Assembly (NCBI RefSeq): GCF_049898325.1
Contig: NZ_JAFCXL010000001.1
Coordinates: 124,001 to 188,000 of the forward strand
Source: JAFCUW01 sp049898325
GTDB taxonomy: Bacteria; Pseudomonadota; Gammaproteobacteria; Burkholderiales; Burkholderiaceae_D
Direction: 5' to 3'
Length of the DNA: 64,000 nt
Shown here piece after piece: positions 7,393 to 16,170 of this stretch. The stretch's first letter is position 1, and every line of letters starts with the position of its first letter. Under the pieces are notes generated by a model. It had not been told where the DNA came from. It ran no database searches and saw only the letters and a list, made by a program, of their open reading frames with translations. The translations under genes were made by a program, and so were the position numbers.

Positions 7393-9009
7393 ATGGAACA
7401 ATTCATCATCGCCAACATCGCGCCCATCATGTTTGGCACCCTGGTCATTTTCCTGCTGTCGGGTTTCCCGGTCGCCTTTTCGCTGGCCGCCAACGGCCTG
7501 TTCTTCGGCTTCGTCGGCATTGAGCTCGGTTTGCTCAAGCCGGAGCTGCTGCAAGCGCTGCCGAACCGCATCTTCGGCATCATGGGCAACGACACCCTGC
7601 TGGCGATCCCCTTCTTTACCTTCATGGGCCTGATCCTGGAACGCTCCGGCATGGCCGAGGATTTATTGGACACCATCGGCCAGCTGTTCGGCCCGATCCG
7701 GGGCGGCGTGGCCTACGCGGTGATTTTCGTCGGCGCCCTGCTGGCCGCCACCACCGGCGTGGTGGCCGCGTCCGTCATCTCGATGGGCCTCATTTCCCTG
7801 CCCGTCATGCTGCGCTACGGCTACGACAAGCGCCTCGCCTCGGGCGTCATCGCCGCCTCCGGCACGCTGGCGCAGATCATTCCCCCCTCCGTCGTGCTGA
7901 TCGTCATGGCCGACCAGCTGGGCCGCTCGGTGGGCGATATGTACCGCGCCGCGTTCGTTCCCGGCCTGATGTTGACGGCCATGTATGCCGGCTACGTGCT
8001 GTTGCTGTCGCTGATCAAGCCGGCCTACGTGCCGGCCCTGCCGCTCGAAGCGCGCAACCTGCGCCAGCCGAACGGCGACAGCGGCGTCGCCTCGCTGTTC
8101 GCACTGCTGGCGGTGACGGCCGGTGTCGGCGTCGCCTTCGACACGCTGTGGGGCGCCAGCCACCCGAACCTGGCGGCCGACGAGCTGGCGATTTTTTCCA
8201 GCGCCGCCGCCATCGTGTTCGCCTTTGTCGCCGCCATCGCCAACCGCAATCTGAAGCTGGGCCTGCTCTCGCGCATGGCCGAAAAAGTGGTGTTCGTGCT
8301 GATCCCGCCGCTGGCGCTGATCTTCCTGGTGCTGGGCACCATCTTCATCGGCATGGCCACCCCCACCGAAGGGGGCGGCATGGGCGCGGCCGGCGCCATC
8401 CTCCTGGCCCTCGCCAACCGCCGCCTGTCCTGGTCGCTGTTGCGCCAAGCCATGCATTCGACCACCCGCCTGTCCGCCTTCGTCATCTTCATCCTGATCG
8501 GCTCGACCGTGTTTTCGCTGGTGTTCCGCGGCGTCAATGGCGACCTGTGGGTCGAACACCTGCTCACCAGCCTGCCCGGCGGCGTCAACGGCTTCCTGGT
8601 GGTGGTCAATGTGATGTTCTTTTTACTGGCCTTCTTCCTCGACTTTTTCGAGCTGGCCTTCATCCTGGTGCCGCTGGTGGGACCGGTGGCGCACAAGCTG
8701 GGCATCGACCTGATCTGGTTCGGCGTGCTGCTTGGCGTGAACATGCAAACCTCGTTCATGCACCCGCCGTTCGGCTTCGCCCTGTTCTACCTGCGCTCGG
8801 TGGCGCCAAAAGAAGTCAAAACCAGCGACATTTATTGGGGCGCGATCCCGTTCGTGCTGATCCAGGTCGTCATGGTCGCCCTCATCATCGCCTTCCCCCG
8901 CCTGGTGTCGATCGAGAAAAAAACCGACATGACGGAACAGCTGGAACTGAAGCTCGATGTGCCGTCGAGCGATATTCCCCAGCCAAGTTATGAGCCGGAC
9001 AACAAATAG
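7393..9009 (+). CDS. TRAP transporter large permease subunit (DctM type)
   Basis: This 538-residue polytopic membrane protein is the ion-coupled translocation subunit of a TRAP transporter. It has the family motifs SGFPVAFSLA near the N-terminus and ATPTEGGGMGAAGA in the second half. At 538 residues it is longer than classical ~430-residue DctM because of an extra segment around residues 215-300, as in the TakM/mannitol-chloroaromatic subgroup. That subgroup pairs with TakP-like 2-oxoacid binding proteins. A 93-bp gap separates it from the small subunit gene. Confidence 0.92.
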   Translation: MEQFIIANIAPIMFGTLVIFLLSGFPVAFSLAANGLFFGFVGIELGLLKPELLQALPNRIFGIMGNDTLLAIPFFTFMGLILERSGMAEDLLDTIGQLFGPIRGGVAYAVIFVGALLAATTGVVAASVISMGLISLPVMLRYGYDKRLASGVIAASGTLAQIIPPSVVLIVMADQLGRSVGDMYRAAFVPGLMLTAMYAGYVLLLSLIKPAYVPALPLEARNLRQPNGDSGVASLFALLAVTAGVGVAFDTLWGASHPNLAADELAIFSSAAAIVFAFVAAIANRNLKLGLLSRMAEKVVFVLIPPLALIFLVLGTIFIGMATPTEGGGMGAAGAILLALANRRLSWSLLRQAMHSTTRLSAFVIFILIGSTVFSLVFRGVNGDLWVEHLLTSLPGGVNGFLVVVNVMFFLLAFFLDFFELAFILVPLVGPVAHKLGIDLIWFGVLLGVNMQTSFMHPPFGFALFYLRSVAPKEVKTSDIYWGAIPFVLIQVVMVALIIAFPRLVSIEKKTDMTEQLELKLDVPSSDIPQPSYEPDNK

Positions 9010-9202
9010 GGGGCGCCCCGCCGGCGCTTGCCTCGACGCCAACTGTCAAGACCACATCAGTCATTATTGACGACACAATTTAGTGTTGCTGTACGGATTC
9101 AATTAACACTTTTCTCGCGTTCATTTGAATTGCCCGTTGGTATCTCGCGGTCTCTGCTCTACGATTCCCGTTAATTGTTCAATCAAGCAAAACGGGGTCA
9201 AC

Positions 9203-10954
9203 ATGGCAGTGGTCGAATCGATATCGGACGCCGAACACGACACGCAACAACTGGCGGCGGCGCCCACCCCTGGCGCGGCGGCGCACAAGGCCAGCAGCGC
9301 GGCGCTGGCGCTGTCCGCCGCCGCCCTGCTGGCCGCCTGCGGTGGCGGCGGTGGTGGCGCCAGCGCCAGCGCCCCGGGCGCGCCGGCCAGCCCCGTCACG
9401 CCGGCGCCCACCCCGGTGGTGCCGGAAGCGGTGACGGCGGTGACGGCCTCGCGCTTCCTGGCGCAGGCGTCGATGGGCGCCACGCGCGAGCAGATCGCCC
9501 GCGTGCAGGCGCTCGGCTACGCCGGCTGGATCGATGAACAGATGGCGCTGGCGCCGTCGACCACGCGCTGGGACTGGCTGGTGTCGAAGGGCTTCGACGC
9601 CCTCGCCAACAAGAACAGCGAAGCGGGCGCCGACCCGGCGATCTGGCGCAAGATGCTCAGCTCGCCCGACACCCTGCGCCAGCGCGTCACCTTTGCCCTG
9701 TCGGAAATCCTGGTCGCCTCGATCGCCGGCTTCAGCGGCGGCTGGAACACGTTTTCGGCCGCCGCCTGGCTCGACTTGCTCGAAGCGCAGGCGTTCGGCA
9801 ATTACCGCACCCTGCTGGGGCAAGTGTCGACCAGCGCCCCGATGGGCGAATACCTGACCTTCCGCGGCAACGTCAAGGCCAACACCAGCACGGGCGCCCT
9901 GCCGGACGAAAACTACGCGCGCGAAGTCATGCAGCTGTTTACCATCGGCCTGGTGCAACTGAACCAGGACGGCAGCGCCAAACTGAGCGGGGGTGTGGCG
10001 ACGGAAACCTACACGCTCGACGACATCGGCGGCCTGGCGCGGGTCTTCACGGGCTGGAATTACGACCTGACGGGCACCACCACCGACGTGCCCGAATTCA
10101 AGCGCAAACCCATGACGGTGACGGCCAGCCGCCATGAAAGCGGCAGCAAGACCTTCCTCGGCACCACCATCGCCGCCGGCACCAGCGGCGAAGAGAGCCT
10201 GCGCATCGCCCTCGACACCCTGTTCGCCCACCCGAACATTGCGCCCAACATCAGCCGCCAGCTGATCATGCGCCTCGTCACCAGCAATCCCAGCGCCGCC
10301 TACGTGGCCCGCATTGCCGCCGTGTTCAGCAACGACGGCAGCGGCGTCAAGGGCAATCTGAAGGCCGTGCTCAAGGCCATCCTGCTCGACGGGGAGGCGC
10401 GCGCCAGCGCCAAACTGGCCGACCCCGCCTTCGGCAAGCAGCGCGAACCGGTGCTGCGCCTGTGCGCGTGGGCGCGCGCCACGGGCGCCACCTCGACGGC
10501 CGACGCCTGGACCGTCGGCAACACCTCGGACCCGGCCACCCGCCTGTCGCAAAGCCCGCTGCGCTCGGGCAGCGTGTTCAATTTCTTCCGGCCCGGCTAC
10601 GCGCCGCCCAACAGCGCCGTCGGCAGCGCCGGCCTGGTGGCGCCGGAATTTCAGATCACCAACGAGTCCAGCGTGGTCGGCTACCTCAACTACATGCAGA
10701 ACGTCGTCAAGAACGGCGCCGGCGACGTCAAGTCGACCTACGCGGCGCTGTTGCCGCTGGCCGATGTGGCGGCCAGCCTGGTCGATGAACTGAACCTGCT
10801 GCTGGCCGCCGGCCAGCTCTCGGGCGCCAGCACGGCCCTGATCACCACGGCCGTCAATTCCATGACCGCCGGCACCGACGCCGCCCGCCTGAACCGCATC
10901 TACGCCGCCCTGGTGCTGGTGCTGGCCGCCCCCGAATTCATCATTGTGAAGTAA
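9203..10954 (+). CDS. DUF1800 family protein, predicted lipoprotein
   Basis: The 583-residue protein has a hydrophobic stretch ending in LLAAC, a lipobox with Cys46, followed by a glycine run, so it is probably a lipoprotein. The rest matches the DUF1800 family: RFLAQASMGAT at the start of the domain, NYAREVMQLFTIG, and SPLRSGSVFNFFRPGY near the end. The biochemical function of DUF1800 is unknown. It is encoded 7 bp before a DUF1501 gene, the usual partner. The ATG at 9203 is preferred; an in-frame ATG at 9125 would add 26 residues without obvious function. Confidence 0.88.
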   Translation: MAVVESISDAEHDTQQLAAAPTPGAAAHKASSAALALSAAALLAACGGGGGGASASAPGAPASPVTPAPTPVVPEAVTAVTASRFLAQASMGATREQIARVQALGYAGWIDEQMALAPSTTRWDWLVSKGFDALANKNSEAGADPAIWRKMLSSPDTLRQRVTFALSEILVASIAGFSGGWNTFSAAAWLDLLEAQAFGNYRTLLGQVSTSAPMGEYLTFRGNVKANTSTGALPDENYAREVMQLFTIGLVQLNQDGSAKLSGGVATETYTLDDIGGLARVFTGWNYDLTGTTTDVPEFKRKPMTVTASRHESGSKTFLGTTIAAGTSGEESLRIALDTLFAHPNIAPNISRQLIMRLVTSNPSAAYVARIAAVFSNDGSGVKGNLKAVLKAILLDGEARASAKLADPAFGKQREPVLRLCAWARATGATSTADAWTVGNTSDPATRLSQSPLRSGSVFNFFRPGYAPPNSAVGSAGLVAPEFQITNESSVVGYLNYMQNVVKNGAGDVKSTYAALLPLADVAASLVDELNLLLAAGQLSGASTALITTAVNSMTAGTDAARLNRIYAALVLVLAAPEFIIVK

Positions 10955-10961
10955 CACCGCC

Positions 10962-12359
10962 ATGTCCAAACCCGCCACCAGCGCCTCCCGCCGCGCCTTC
11001 CTGCAACGCGCTTCCGCCCTCTCGCTGGCCGGCGTGGCCGCGCCGTGGGCGCTCAACCTGGCCGCCATGGCCGATGCCTCGGCCGCCACCGCCACCGACT
11101 ACAAGGCGATGGTCTGCATCTTCCTGTATGGCGGCAACGACTACGCCAACACCGTCACCCCCTACGACCAGGCCAGCTACAACGCCTACCAGGCGATGCG
11201 CCCCAGCTTCGCCCACGCCCGCGCCAGCCTGGCTGCCACCGCCTTGAATCCCGTCCAGGCGCCCGTCGACAGCACGGGCGCGGCGCACCAGTACGCGCTG
11301 GCGCCCAACCTGGCGCCGCTGATGCCCCTGTTCGATGGCGGCCAACTGGGCGTGCTGCTCAACATCGGCACCCTGATCGGGCCCACCACCAAGCTCCAGT
11401 ACACCAACAAGTCGGTCAAGCTGCCAGCCAAACTGTTTTCCCACAACGACCAGCAATCGACCTGGCAGGCGCTGGCGCCGGAAGGGGCAATTTCAGGCTG
11501 GGGCGGGCGCATCGGCGACGTCTTCGAAAGCGGCAACGGCAACAGCACCTTCACCTGCGTGAACGTGTCGGGCAACGCCGTCTTCATGTCGGGTAACTCG
11601 GCCGTGCAATACCAGGTGTCGACCAACGGCTCGGTGCCGCTGGCGGGCCTGAAGTCGCCCCTGTTCGGCTCGAGCGCCGCCACCGAAGCGCTGCGCACCC
11701 TGATCACCCAGCCGCGCAGCCACCTGCTCGAAGCCGAATACAACCGGGTGGCCAAGCGCTCGGTCGATGCCGACAGCGTACTAACGAGCGCGCTGGCGAG
11801 CACCCCGGCCCTGGCCACCGCCTGGCCCACCCCGAACAGCCTGGCCGACCAGCTCAAGATGGTGGCGCGCATGATCGCCGCCGCGCCCAAGCTGGGCGCC
11901 AGGCGCCAGGTGTTCTTTGTGTCGCTGGGCGGCTTCGACACCCACGATTCGATGGCCACCGTCCACCCGACCCTGATGAAGAACGTGGCCGCCGCCATGA
12001 CCGCGTTTTACCAGAGCACGGTCGAACTGGGCGTGGCCGCCAACGTCACCACCTTCACCGCCTCCGACTTCGGCCGTACAATGGTGGGCAACAACGACGG
12101 TTCCGATCACGGCTGGGGCAGCATGCACTTCGTCATGGGCGGCGCCGTCAAGGGCAAGTCGCTGTACGGCACGGCGCCGGTGGTGGCCAACAACGGCCCC
12201 GACGACGTCGGCCAGGGCCGGCTGGTGCCCACCACTTCGGTCGACCAGCTCGCCGCCACCCTGGGCAAATGGATGGGCGTCTCCGACAGCAACCTGCTGA
12301 CGCTGCTGCCCAGCCTGTCGAACTACAATGCCGGCGCGCGAACGCTGGGTTTTATCTAA
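10962..12359 (+). CDS. DUF1501 family protein, Tat-exported
   Basis: This 465-residue protein starts with a twin-arginine signal (SRRAFL at residues 9-14) and a hydrophobic core, so it is probably exported folded. The mature part matches DUF1501, a family distantly related to the alkaline phosphatase/sulfatase fold: FLYGGNDYANT, FSHNDQQSTWQ, LGGFDTHD and DFGRTM...GSDHGWG are visible. Its activity is not established. It sits between the DUF1800 gene (7-bp gap) and a small secreted protein gene (11-bp gap), all apparently one operon. Confidence 0.9.
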   Translation: MSKPATSASRRAFLQRASALSLAGVAAPWALNLAAMADASAATATDYKAMVCIFLYGGNDYANTVTPYDQASYNAYQAMRPSFAHARASLAATALNPVQAPVDSTGAAHQYALAPNLAPLMPLFDGGQLGVLLNIGTLIGPTTKLQYTNKSVKLPAKLFSHNDQQSTWQALAPEGAISGWGGRIGDVFESGNGNSTFTCVNVSGNAVFMSGNSAVQYQVSTNGSVPLAGLKSPLFGSSAATEALRTLITQPRSHLLEAEYNRVAKRSVDADSVLTSALASTPALATAWPTPNSLADQLKMVARMIAAAPKLGARRQVFFVSLGGFDTHDSMATVHPTLMKNVAAAMTAFYQSTVELGVAANVTTFTASDFGRTMVGNNDGSDHGWGSMHFVMGGAVKGKSLYGTAPVVANNGPDDVGQGRLVPTTSVDQLAATLGKWMGVSDSNLLTLLPSLSNYNAGARTLGFI

Positions 12360-12370
12360 GGATCCACCGC

Positions 12371-12700
12371 ATGCGTGTCCCGATCGCTGTTGCCGGTTTG
12401 CTGTTGTCGACGTCCGTGCTGATGTCGACGTCCGTGCTGGCGCAAACGCCGCCCCGCCCCGCCCCCGCAGACATGCTGCGGATGGCCGACTCGTCGACCG
12501 CGGCGGCGCTGGCCGCCCTCGAACGGGGCGTGCAGGCACAGTTAAACGCCCAGCTCACCGTGGCGGAACAGCCGGAGACGGCCGAGCGCATCGCCAGCTT
12601 CAAAAAAAACCTGTTCGACGCGCTGCGCAAAAAGGGCTTTACGGCCGAGCAGAGTCTGCAGTTGGTAATGGCGACGCCGTTGCCGGCGCTGTCGAAATAA
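12371..12700 (+). CDS. small secreted protein of unknown function
   Basis: This 109-residue protein has a signal peptide with likely cleavage after Ala24 (SVLA). The mature part is mostly helical and charged, with no domain I recognise. The signal peptide contains a tandem STSVLM/STSVLA duplication encoded by a 17-bp repeat. The ATG follows an AAGGA ribosome binding site that overlaps the DUF1501 stop, supporting cotranscription with the DUF1800/DUF1501 pair. Its 3' end overlaps the convergent hydrolase gene by 62 bp. Confidence 0.75.
   Translation: MRVPIAVAGLLLSTSVLMSTSVLAQTPPRPAPADMLRMADSSTAAALAALERGVQAQLNAQLTVAEQPETAERIASFKKNLFDALRKKGFTAEQSLQLVMATPLPALSK
12405..12439 (+). repeat. 17-bp tandem direct repeat (18-bp period)
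   Basis: Two exact copies of TGTCGACGTCCGTGCTG are separated by one base inside the signal-peptide coding region. The 18-bp period keeps the frame. Confidence 0.9.
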
Positions 12701-14048
12701 GCGGAGCCTGTGCCGCCAGCAGGCGCTTGAGCTGGGCCGCCTGGTAGGCCCCCACCACCTCGTCGAACAGGCAGCGGATCAAGGGATCGTCGACCAGGTC
12801 GGCATCGCGTAAATCGTGTTCCGACGCCGCGTCGAAGGTGGCGTCATTGATGCGCACGTACATCGACGTGAGCGATTCGCCCAGCGCCAGCGCGCCGTAC
12901 ACTTTGCTCATCGCCACCTCGGTCAGCCAGCCCGGCGCCAGCGCGTCGCCGGCCAGTTCAATGGTGTCGCCCTCGACGATGTAGTCGAACTGGCGCACCG
13001 CGCCATCGTGGTCAAACAGGCGCAGGCGCCAGTGGCGCCGGCGCTGAAAATAGCTCGCTTCGGGCAGCTCGAGCGCGCGGTAGCGGCGCAGCAGGCCGTC
13101 GCCGCAAAACGCCAGCACCAGCGCCGCCCCGGCGGCGTCGAGGGCGGCAAAGCGCTGCGCGATGGACGCCGTCGACGGTGGCGCGGCGTGCGGACGAAAA
13201 TCGACATCGACATCCTGCGGGCCGACCGGCTCGACCCACGCCAGCGGCGGCGCCGGCGCGATGCCAGCGGCGTCCAGGCGGACCGACACGCCCGGGTTGA
13301 GGCGCACGATGGCGATCGCCGGCAGGGCCGTGGTGACGGCCTGCGCGAACTCGCGATACGTCATGGGGAACATCGCATGGTTGTACCACGACCAGTCTTC
13401 CTGCACGAACTGGCAGGCGCTGGGCACCACGTAGCGGGGCGCGAGCGCGCGCAGCTGGTCGATCCAGTCGTCCGGCAGGCCTGGCTGGTGCGGCGCGGCC
13501 CGCGACGGCGCGATCACGGCCAGTTCGCGCATGGGCTGGAACGGCCACAGCACCATGTCCCACGGCCCCTCGGCGGCCAGCTGCGCCACCACCGCGTCGG
13601 CGATCCAGGCGTCGACGACGTTGAGCACATTGACGCCGCCGGCGCGCACCTGGAACATGGCGTCGACGTCAGCGTCGAGCGCCTCGCGCGGGGTCACCTC
13701 GATGGCGCCGATGCGCACCGGGCGGTCGATCGCCAGCCGGTGAACGCGGGTAAAGCCGAGCTGGCCGATCATCTCGAACAGCTCGTCGAACAGGCAGTAC
13801 AGGTAGACCGGGGTGCTGCGCGCGAGCAGGGCCAGGCTGTCGAGCGAACAATGGTCGTCGTGCAGGTGCGAGATGAACACGGCGTCGAGCGGGGTTGCCG
13901 CGATCGCGGCCGTATCGAAACGCACGGCGGGAAAGGCGTGGCAGTTGCGGCTGAACGGATTTTCAAACACGGGGTCGAACGCGATGCGCGTGCCGTCCGC
14001 CTCGAACAGGTAGCCGGCGTGCAGGATGCGGGAGATCAGGAGGCTCAT
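12639..14048 (-). CDS. MBL-fold metal-dependent hydrolase
   Basis: The 469-residue protein has a metallo-beta-lactamase-fold N-terminal domain: the zinc motif HLHDDH lies at about residues 61-66, preceded by the FDPVFENPF element. The C-terminal ~200 residues lack a domain I recognise. Substrate is unknown. The ATG follows a TATACT box by only six bases, which suggests a leaderless transcript. The last 20 codons overlap the convergent small secreted protein gene. Confidence 0.8.
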   Translation of the reverse strand: MSLLISRILHAGYLFEADGTRIAFDPVFENPFSRNCHAFPAVRFDTAAIAATPLDAVFISHLHDDHCSLDSLALLARSTPVYLYCLFDELFEMIGQLGFTRVHRLAIDRPVRIGAIEVTPREALDADVDAMFQVRAGGVNVLNVVDAWIADAVVAQLAAEGPWDMVLWPFQPMRELAVIAPSRAAPHQPGLPDDWIDQLRALAPRYVVPSACQFVQEDWSWYNHAMFPMTYREFAQAVTTALPAIAIVRLNPGVSVRLDAAGIAPAPPLAWVEPVGPQDVDVDFRPHAAPPSTASIAQRFAALDAAGAALVLAFCGDGLLRRYRALELPEASYFQRRRHWRLRLFDHDGAVRQFDYIVEGDTIELAGDALAPGWLTEVAMSKVYGALALGESLTSMYVRINDATFDAASEHDLRDADLVDDPLIRCLFDEVVGAYQAAQLKRLLAAQAPLISTAPATASPLPTADSARP

Positions 14049-14054
14049 CGCCGC

Positions 14055-14060
14055 AGTATA
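14055..14060 (-). promoter_or_regulatory. candidate -10 box, leaderless start of the MBL hydrolase gene
   Basis: On the minus strand TATACT is followed by six bases and then the ATG at 14048. Transcription starting about seven bases after the -10 would begin at the ATG itself. There is no Shine-Dalgarno sequence. The -35 region is weak. Confidence 0.45.
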
Positions 14061-14161
14061 GTCGTTCGCGCGGCGCAGTTACACCACCGTGGCAGCGCAC
14101 TTGCTGCCATCATGGATGCCACCGCAAGCGAACCGCAAGCCCAACGCCACGAAAGAACGCC

Positions 14162-15415
14162 ATGACCGAGCTGCCCCCCGATCGATCGACCGGCCTGCCC
14201 CGCAAGAAGCGCAGCGTGCGCATCGAGATCGCGCCCAACAGCCTGTACCTGATCGTCGCCCTGGTGGCCGGCCTGGCCCTGCTGACCCAGATGGTGCCCG
14301 TGATCCTGGTGCTGGTGGTGGCGCTGATGCTGGTGGGGACGCTCAACCCGGCGGTCGAAGCGCTCGAACAGCGCAAACTCAAGCGCGCACCGGCCATCTT
14401 CGCCGTGTTTTTCGCCGTGCTGGTGGGGGTGGGCGCGCTGCTGGTGTTTACCGTGCCGGCCATCGTCGAGCAGGTGGCCAGCCTGGTCCGGCAGGAGCCG
14501 CAACTGCGCGCCCGGCTGGTGGCGCTACTGTCGAGCTATCCGCTGACCTCGCCCCTGGCCAGCACCGTCCACACCCTCCAGTACAGCGCCATGTTCAAGT
14601 CCTTCGGCACGCAGGCGCTGGTGATGTCGCGCGACCTGCTCGAAATCGTCGCCTACGGCGCCGGCGCGTTTTTCCTCGCGCTCTACATCATGATCGACCG
14701 CGACCGCCTGCGTGGCGCCCTGTTCGCCGCCGTGCCACGGGGCCAGCACATCAAGCTCTCGCGCATCCTGCTGCGCCTGGAAGTGATCGTCGGCGGCTAC
14801 GTGCGCGGCCAGATCGTCACCTGCGCGCTGATGGGCGGCTTCCTGTTCGCGCTGCTGACCGCCACCGGCGTGCCCAACGCGCTGGCCATCGCCGCCTTCG
14901 GCGGACTGGCCGACGTGCTGCCCTTCGTCGGCATTTTTCTCACCATGATCCCGGCCGTGCTGGCCGCGCTGGCGGTCAGTTCGGTCGCCGCCACCATCGT
15001 GCTGGTGCTGCTGCTGTGTTACGAAGAATTCGAGAGCCGGGTGCTGGTGCCGCTCGTGTACGGCCGCGCGCTGCGCCTGCCATCGTCGATCGTGCTGTTC
15101 GCCCTGATCGCCGGCGGCAGCCTGTACGGCATCGCCGGCGCCCTGCTGGCCCTGCCCGTGGCGGCGGCGCTGCTGATGCTGGTGGAAGAACTGAAAATGG
15201 ACCTGCCAGGCGAGGTGGCGCAAGCGGCCGACCGCAGCATCGAGCGCAGCGATACCGTCGGCGAGGCCGAGTACCTGCGGCGCACCGATGGCATGGGCGC
15301 CGAGCAGGCCGCCGGGGTGGCCGCCGCCATGACGACGGCGCGCGCCCTGCGCGAGAAAGACGACGAGATCGCTGCCGAAAAACTGGCCGCCGCCACCGGC
15401 GCCGCGCACGATTGA
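14162..15415 (+). CDS. AI-2E family transporter (PerM/YdiK-like)
   Basis: The 417-residue inner-membrane protein has about eight hydrophobic segments in the pattern of the AI-2E transporter family (PF01594), including an N-terminal pair, a long soluble helical region and the YVRGQIVTC and LPLVYG-like elements. Members have been linked to autoinducer-2 export or Na+/H+ exchange, and the substrate is not predictable. A charged cytoplasmic tail of about 70 residues follows the last membrane segment. The BON-domain gene follows after about 100 bp. Confidence 0.88.
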   Translation: MTELPPDRSTGLPRKKRSVRIEIAPNSLYLIVALVAGLALLTQMVPVILVLVVALMLVGTLNPAVEALEQRKLKRAPAIFAVFFAVLVGVGALLVFTVPAIVEQVASLVRQEPQLRARLVALLSSYPLTSPLASTVHTLQYSAMFKSFGTQALVMSRDLLEIVAYGAGAFFLALYIMIDRDRLRGALFAAVPRGQHIKLSRILLRLEVIVGGYVRGQIVTCALMGGFLFALLTATGVPNALAIAAFGGLADVLPFVGIFLTMIPAVLAALAVSSVAATIVLVLLLCYEEFESRVLVPLVYGRALRLPSSIVLFALIAGGSLYGIAGALLALPVAAALLMLVEELKMDLPGEVAQAADRSIERSDTVGEAEYLRRTDGMGAEQAAGVAAAMTTARALREKDDEIAAEKLAAATGAAHD

Positions 15416-15517
15416 GGGGAATCAATCGCCCTGGCCGGCCGCGGCCGATGCTGGAATCCGGACACCCATTCACGGGCGGCGACACCGCCGCCGGCGATGC
15501 CACCATCGGAGGAGCGC

Positions 15518-16168
15518 ATGAGCACGGATAAGGAAGTCAAGCAAAACGTCGAACATGAACTGGCCTGGGACCCCGTCATCGACGCGGGCGGGGTGACGGT
15601 GGGCGTGAAGGATGGCGTCGTCACGCTCACGGGCGTGGTGCACCGCTATGGCGAGAAGCTGCAGGCCGAGCGGGCCGCCAAGCGCGTCAAGGGCGTGTAC
15701 GGGCTGGCCAACGACATCGAAGTGCGCATCGGCCCCGACGCCCGCAGCGACGCCGAAATCGCCCACGATGCCGTCCATGCCCTGCAAATCCAGTTGCCGG
15801 TATCGTCAAAAAACATCAAGACCATCGTCGAGAACGCCCACGTGCGCCTGGAAGGCCAGGTGCAATGGAACTACCAGCGCCAGCGCGCCGAAACGGCGGT
15901 GCGCTCCCTGCACGGGGTCAAAGGCGTGCAAAATGAAATCACCCTGCTGCCCGGCGTGGCCCCGAAGGAAATCCGCGGCGCCATCCAGGCCGCCTTCCAC
16001 CGCAACGCGCAGCTCGAGGCCAACCGCATCACCATCGAAGTGAGCGGCGCCGACGTGGTGCTGACCGGCACCGTCAAGACCTGGGCCGAGCGCGAGGAAG
16101 CCGAACGGGCCGCCTGGATGGCACCCGGGGTCAATACTGTGCGCAACAGCATCGTGCTGGGCAGCTGA
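15518..16168 (+). CDS. BON domain-containing protein (three BON repeats)
   Basis: This 216-residue protein consists of three BON domains, roughly residues 5-70, 78-143 and 149-215, each with the alternating V-x-L-x-G-x-V strand pattern (VTLTGVV, VRLEGQV, VVLTGTV). BON domains bind phospholipid or other hydrophobic ligands, as in OsmY. Unlike OsmY, no signal peptide is visible, so the protein may be cytoplasmic. A strong GGAGGAG ribosome binding site precedes the ATG. Confidence 0.88.
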   Translation: MSTDKEVKQNVEHELAWDPVIDAGGVTVGVKDGVVTLTGVVHRYGEKLQAERAAKRVKGVYGLANDIEVRIGPDARSDAEIAHDAVHALQIQLPVSSKNIKTIVENAHVRLEGQVQWNYQRQRAETAVRSLHGVKGVQNEITLLPGVAPKEIRGAIQAAFHRNAQLEANRITIEVSGADVVLTGTVKTWAEREEAERAAWMAPGVNTVRNSIVLGS

Positions 16169-16170
16169 CC

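Noticed and set aside
9179..11095. Long minus-strand frame antisense to the DUF1800 gene
   Set aside because: Composition typical of a mirrored GC-rich gene; the plus strand shows family motifs, a lipobox and operon structure.
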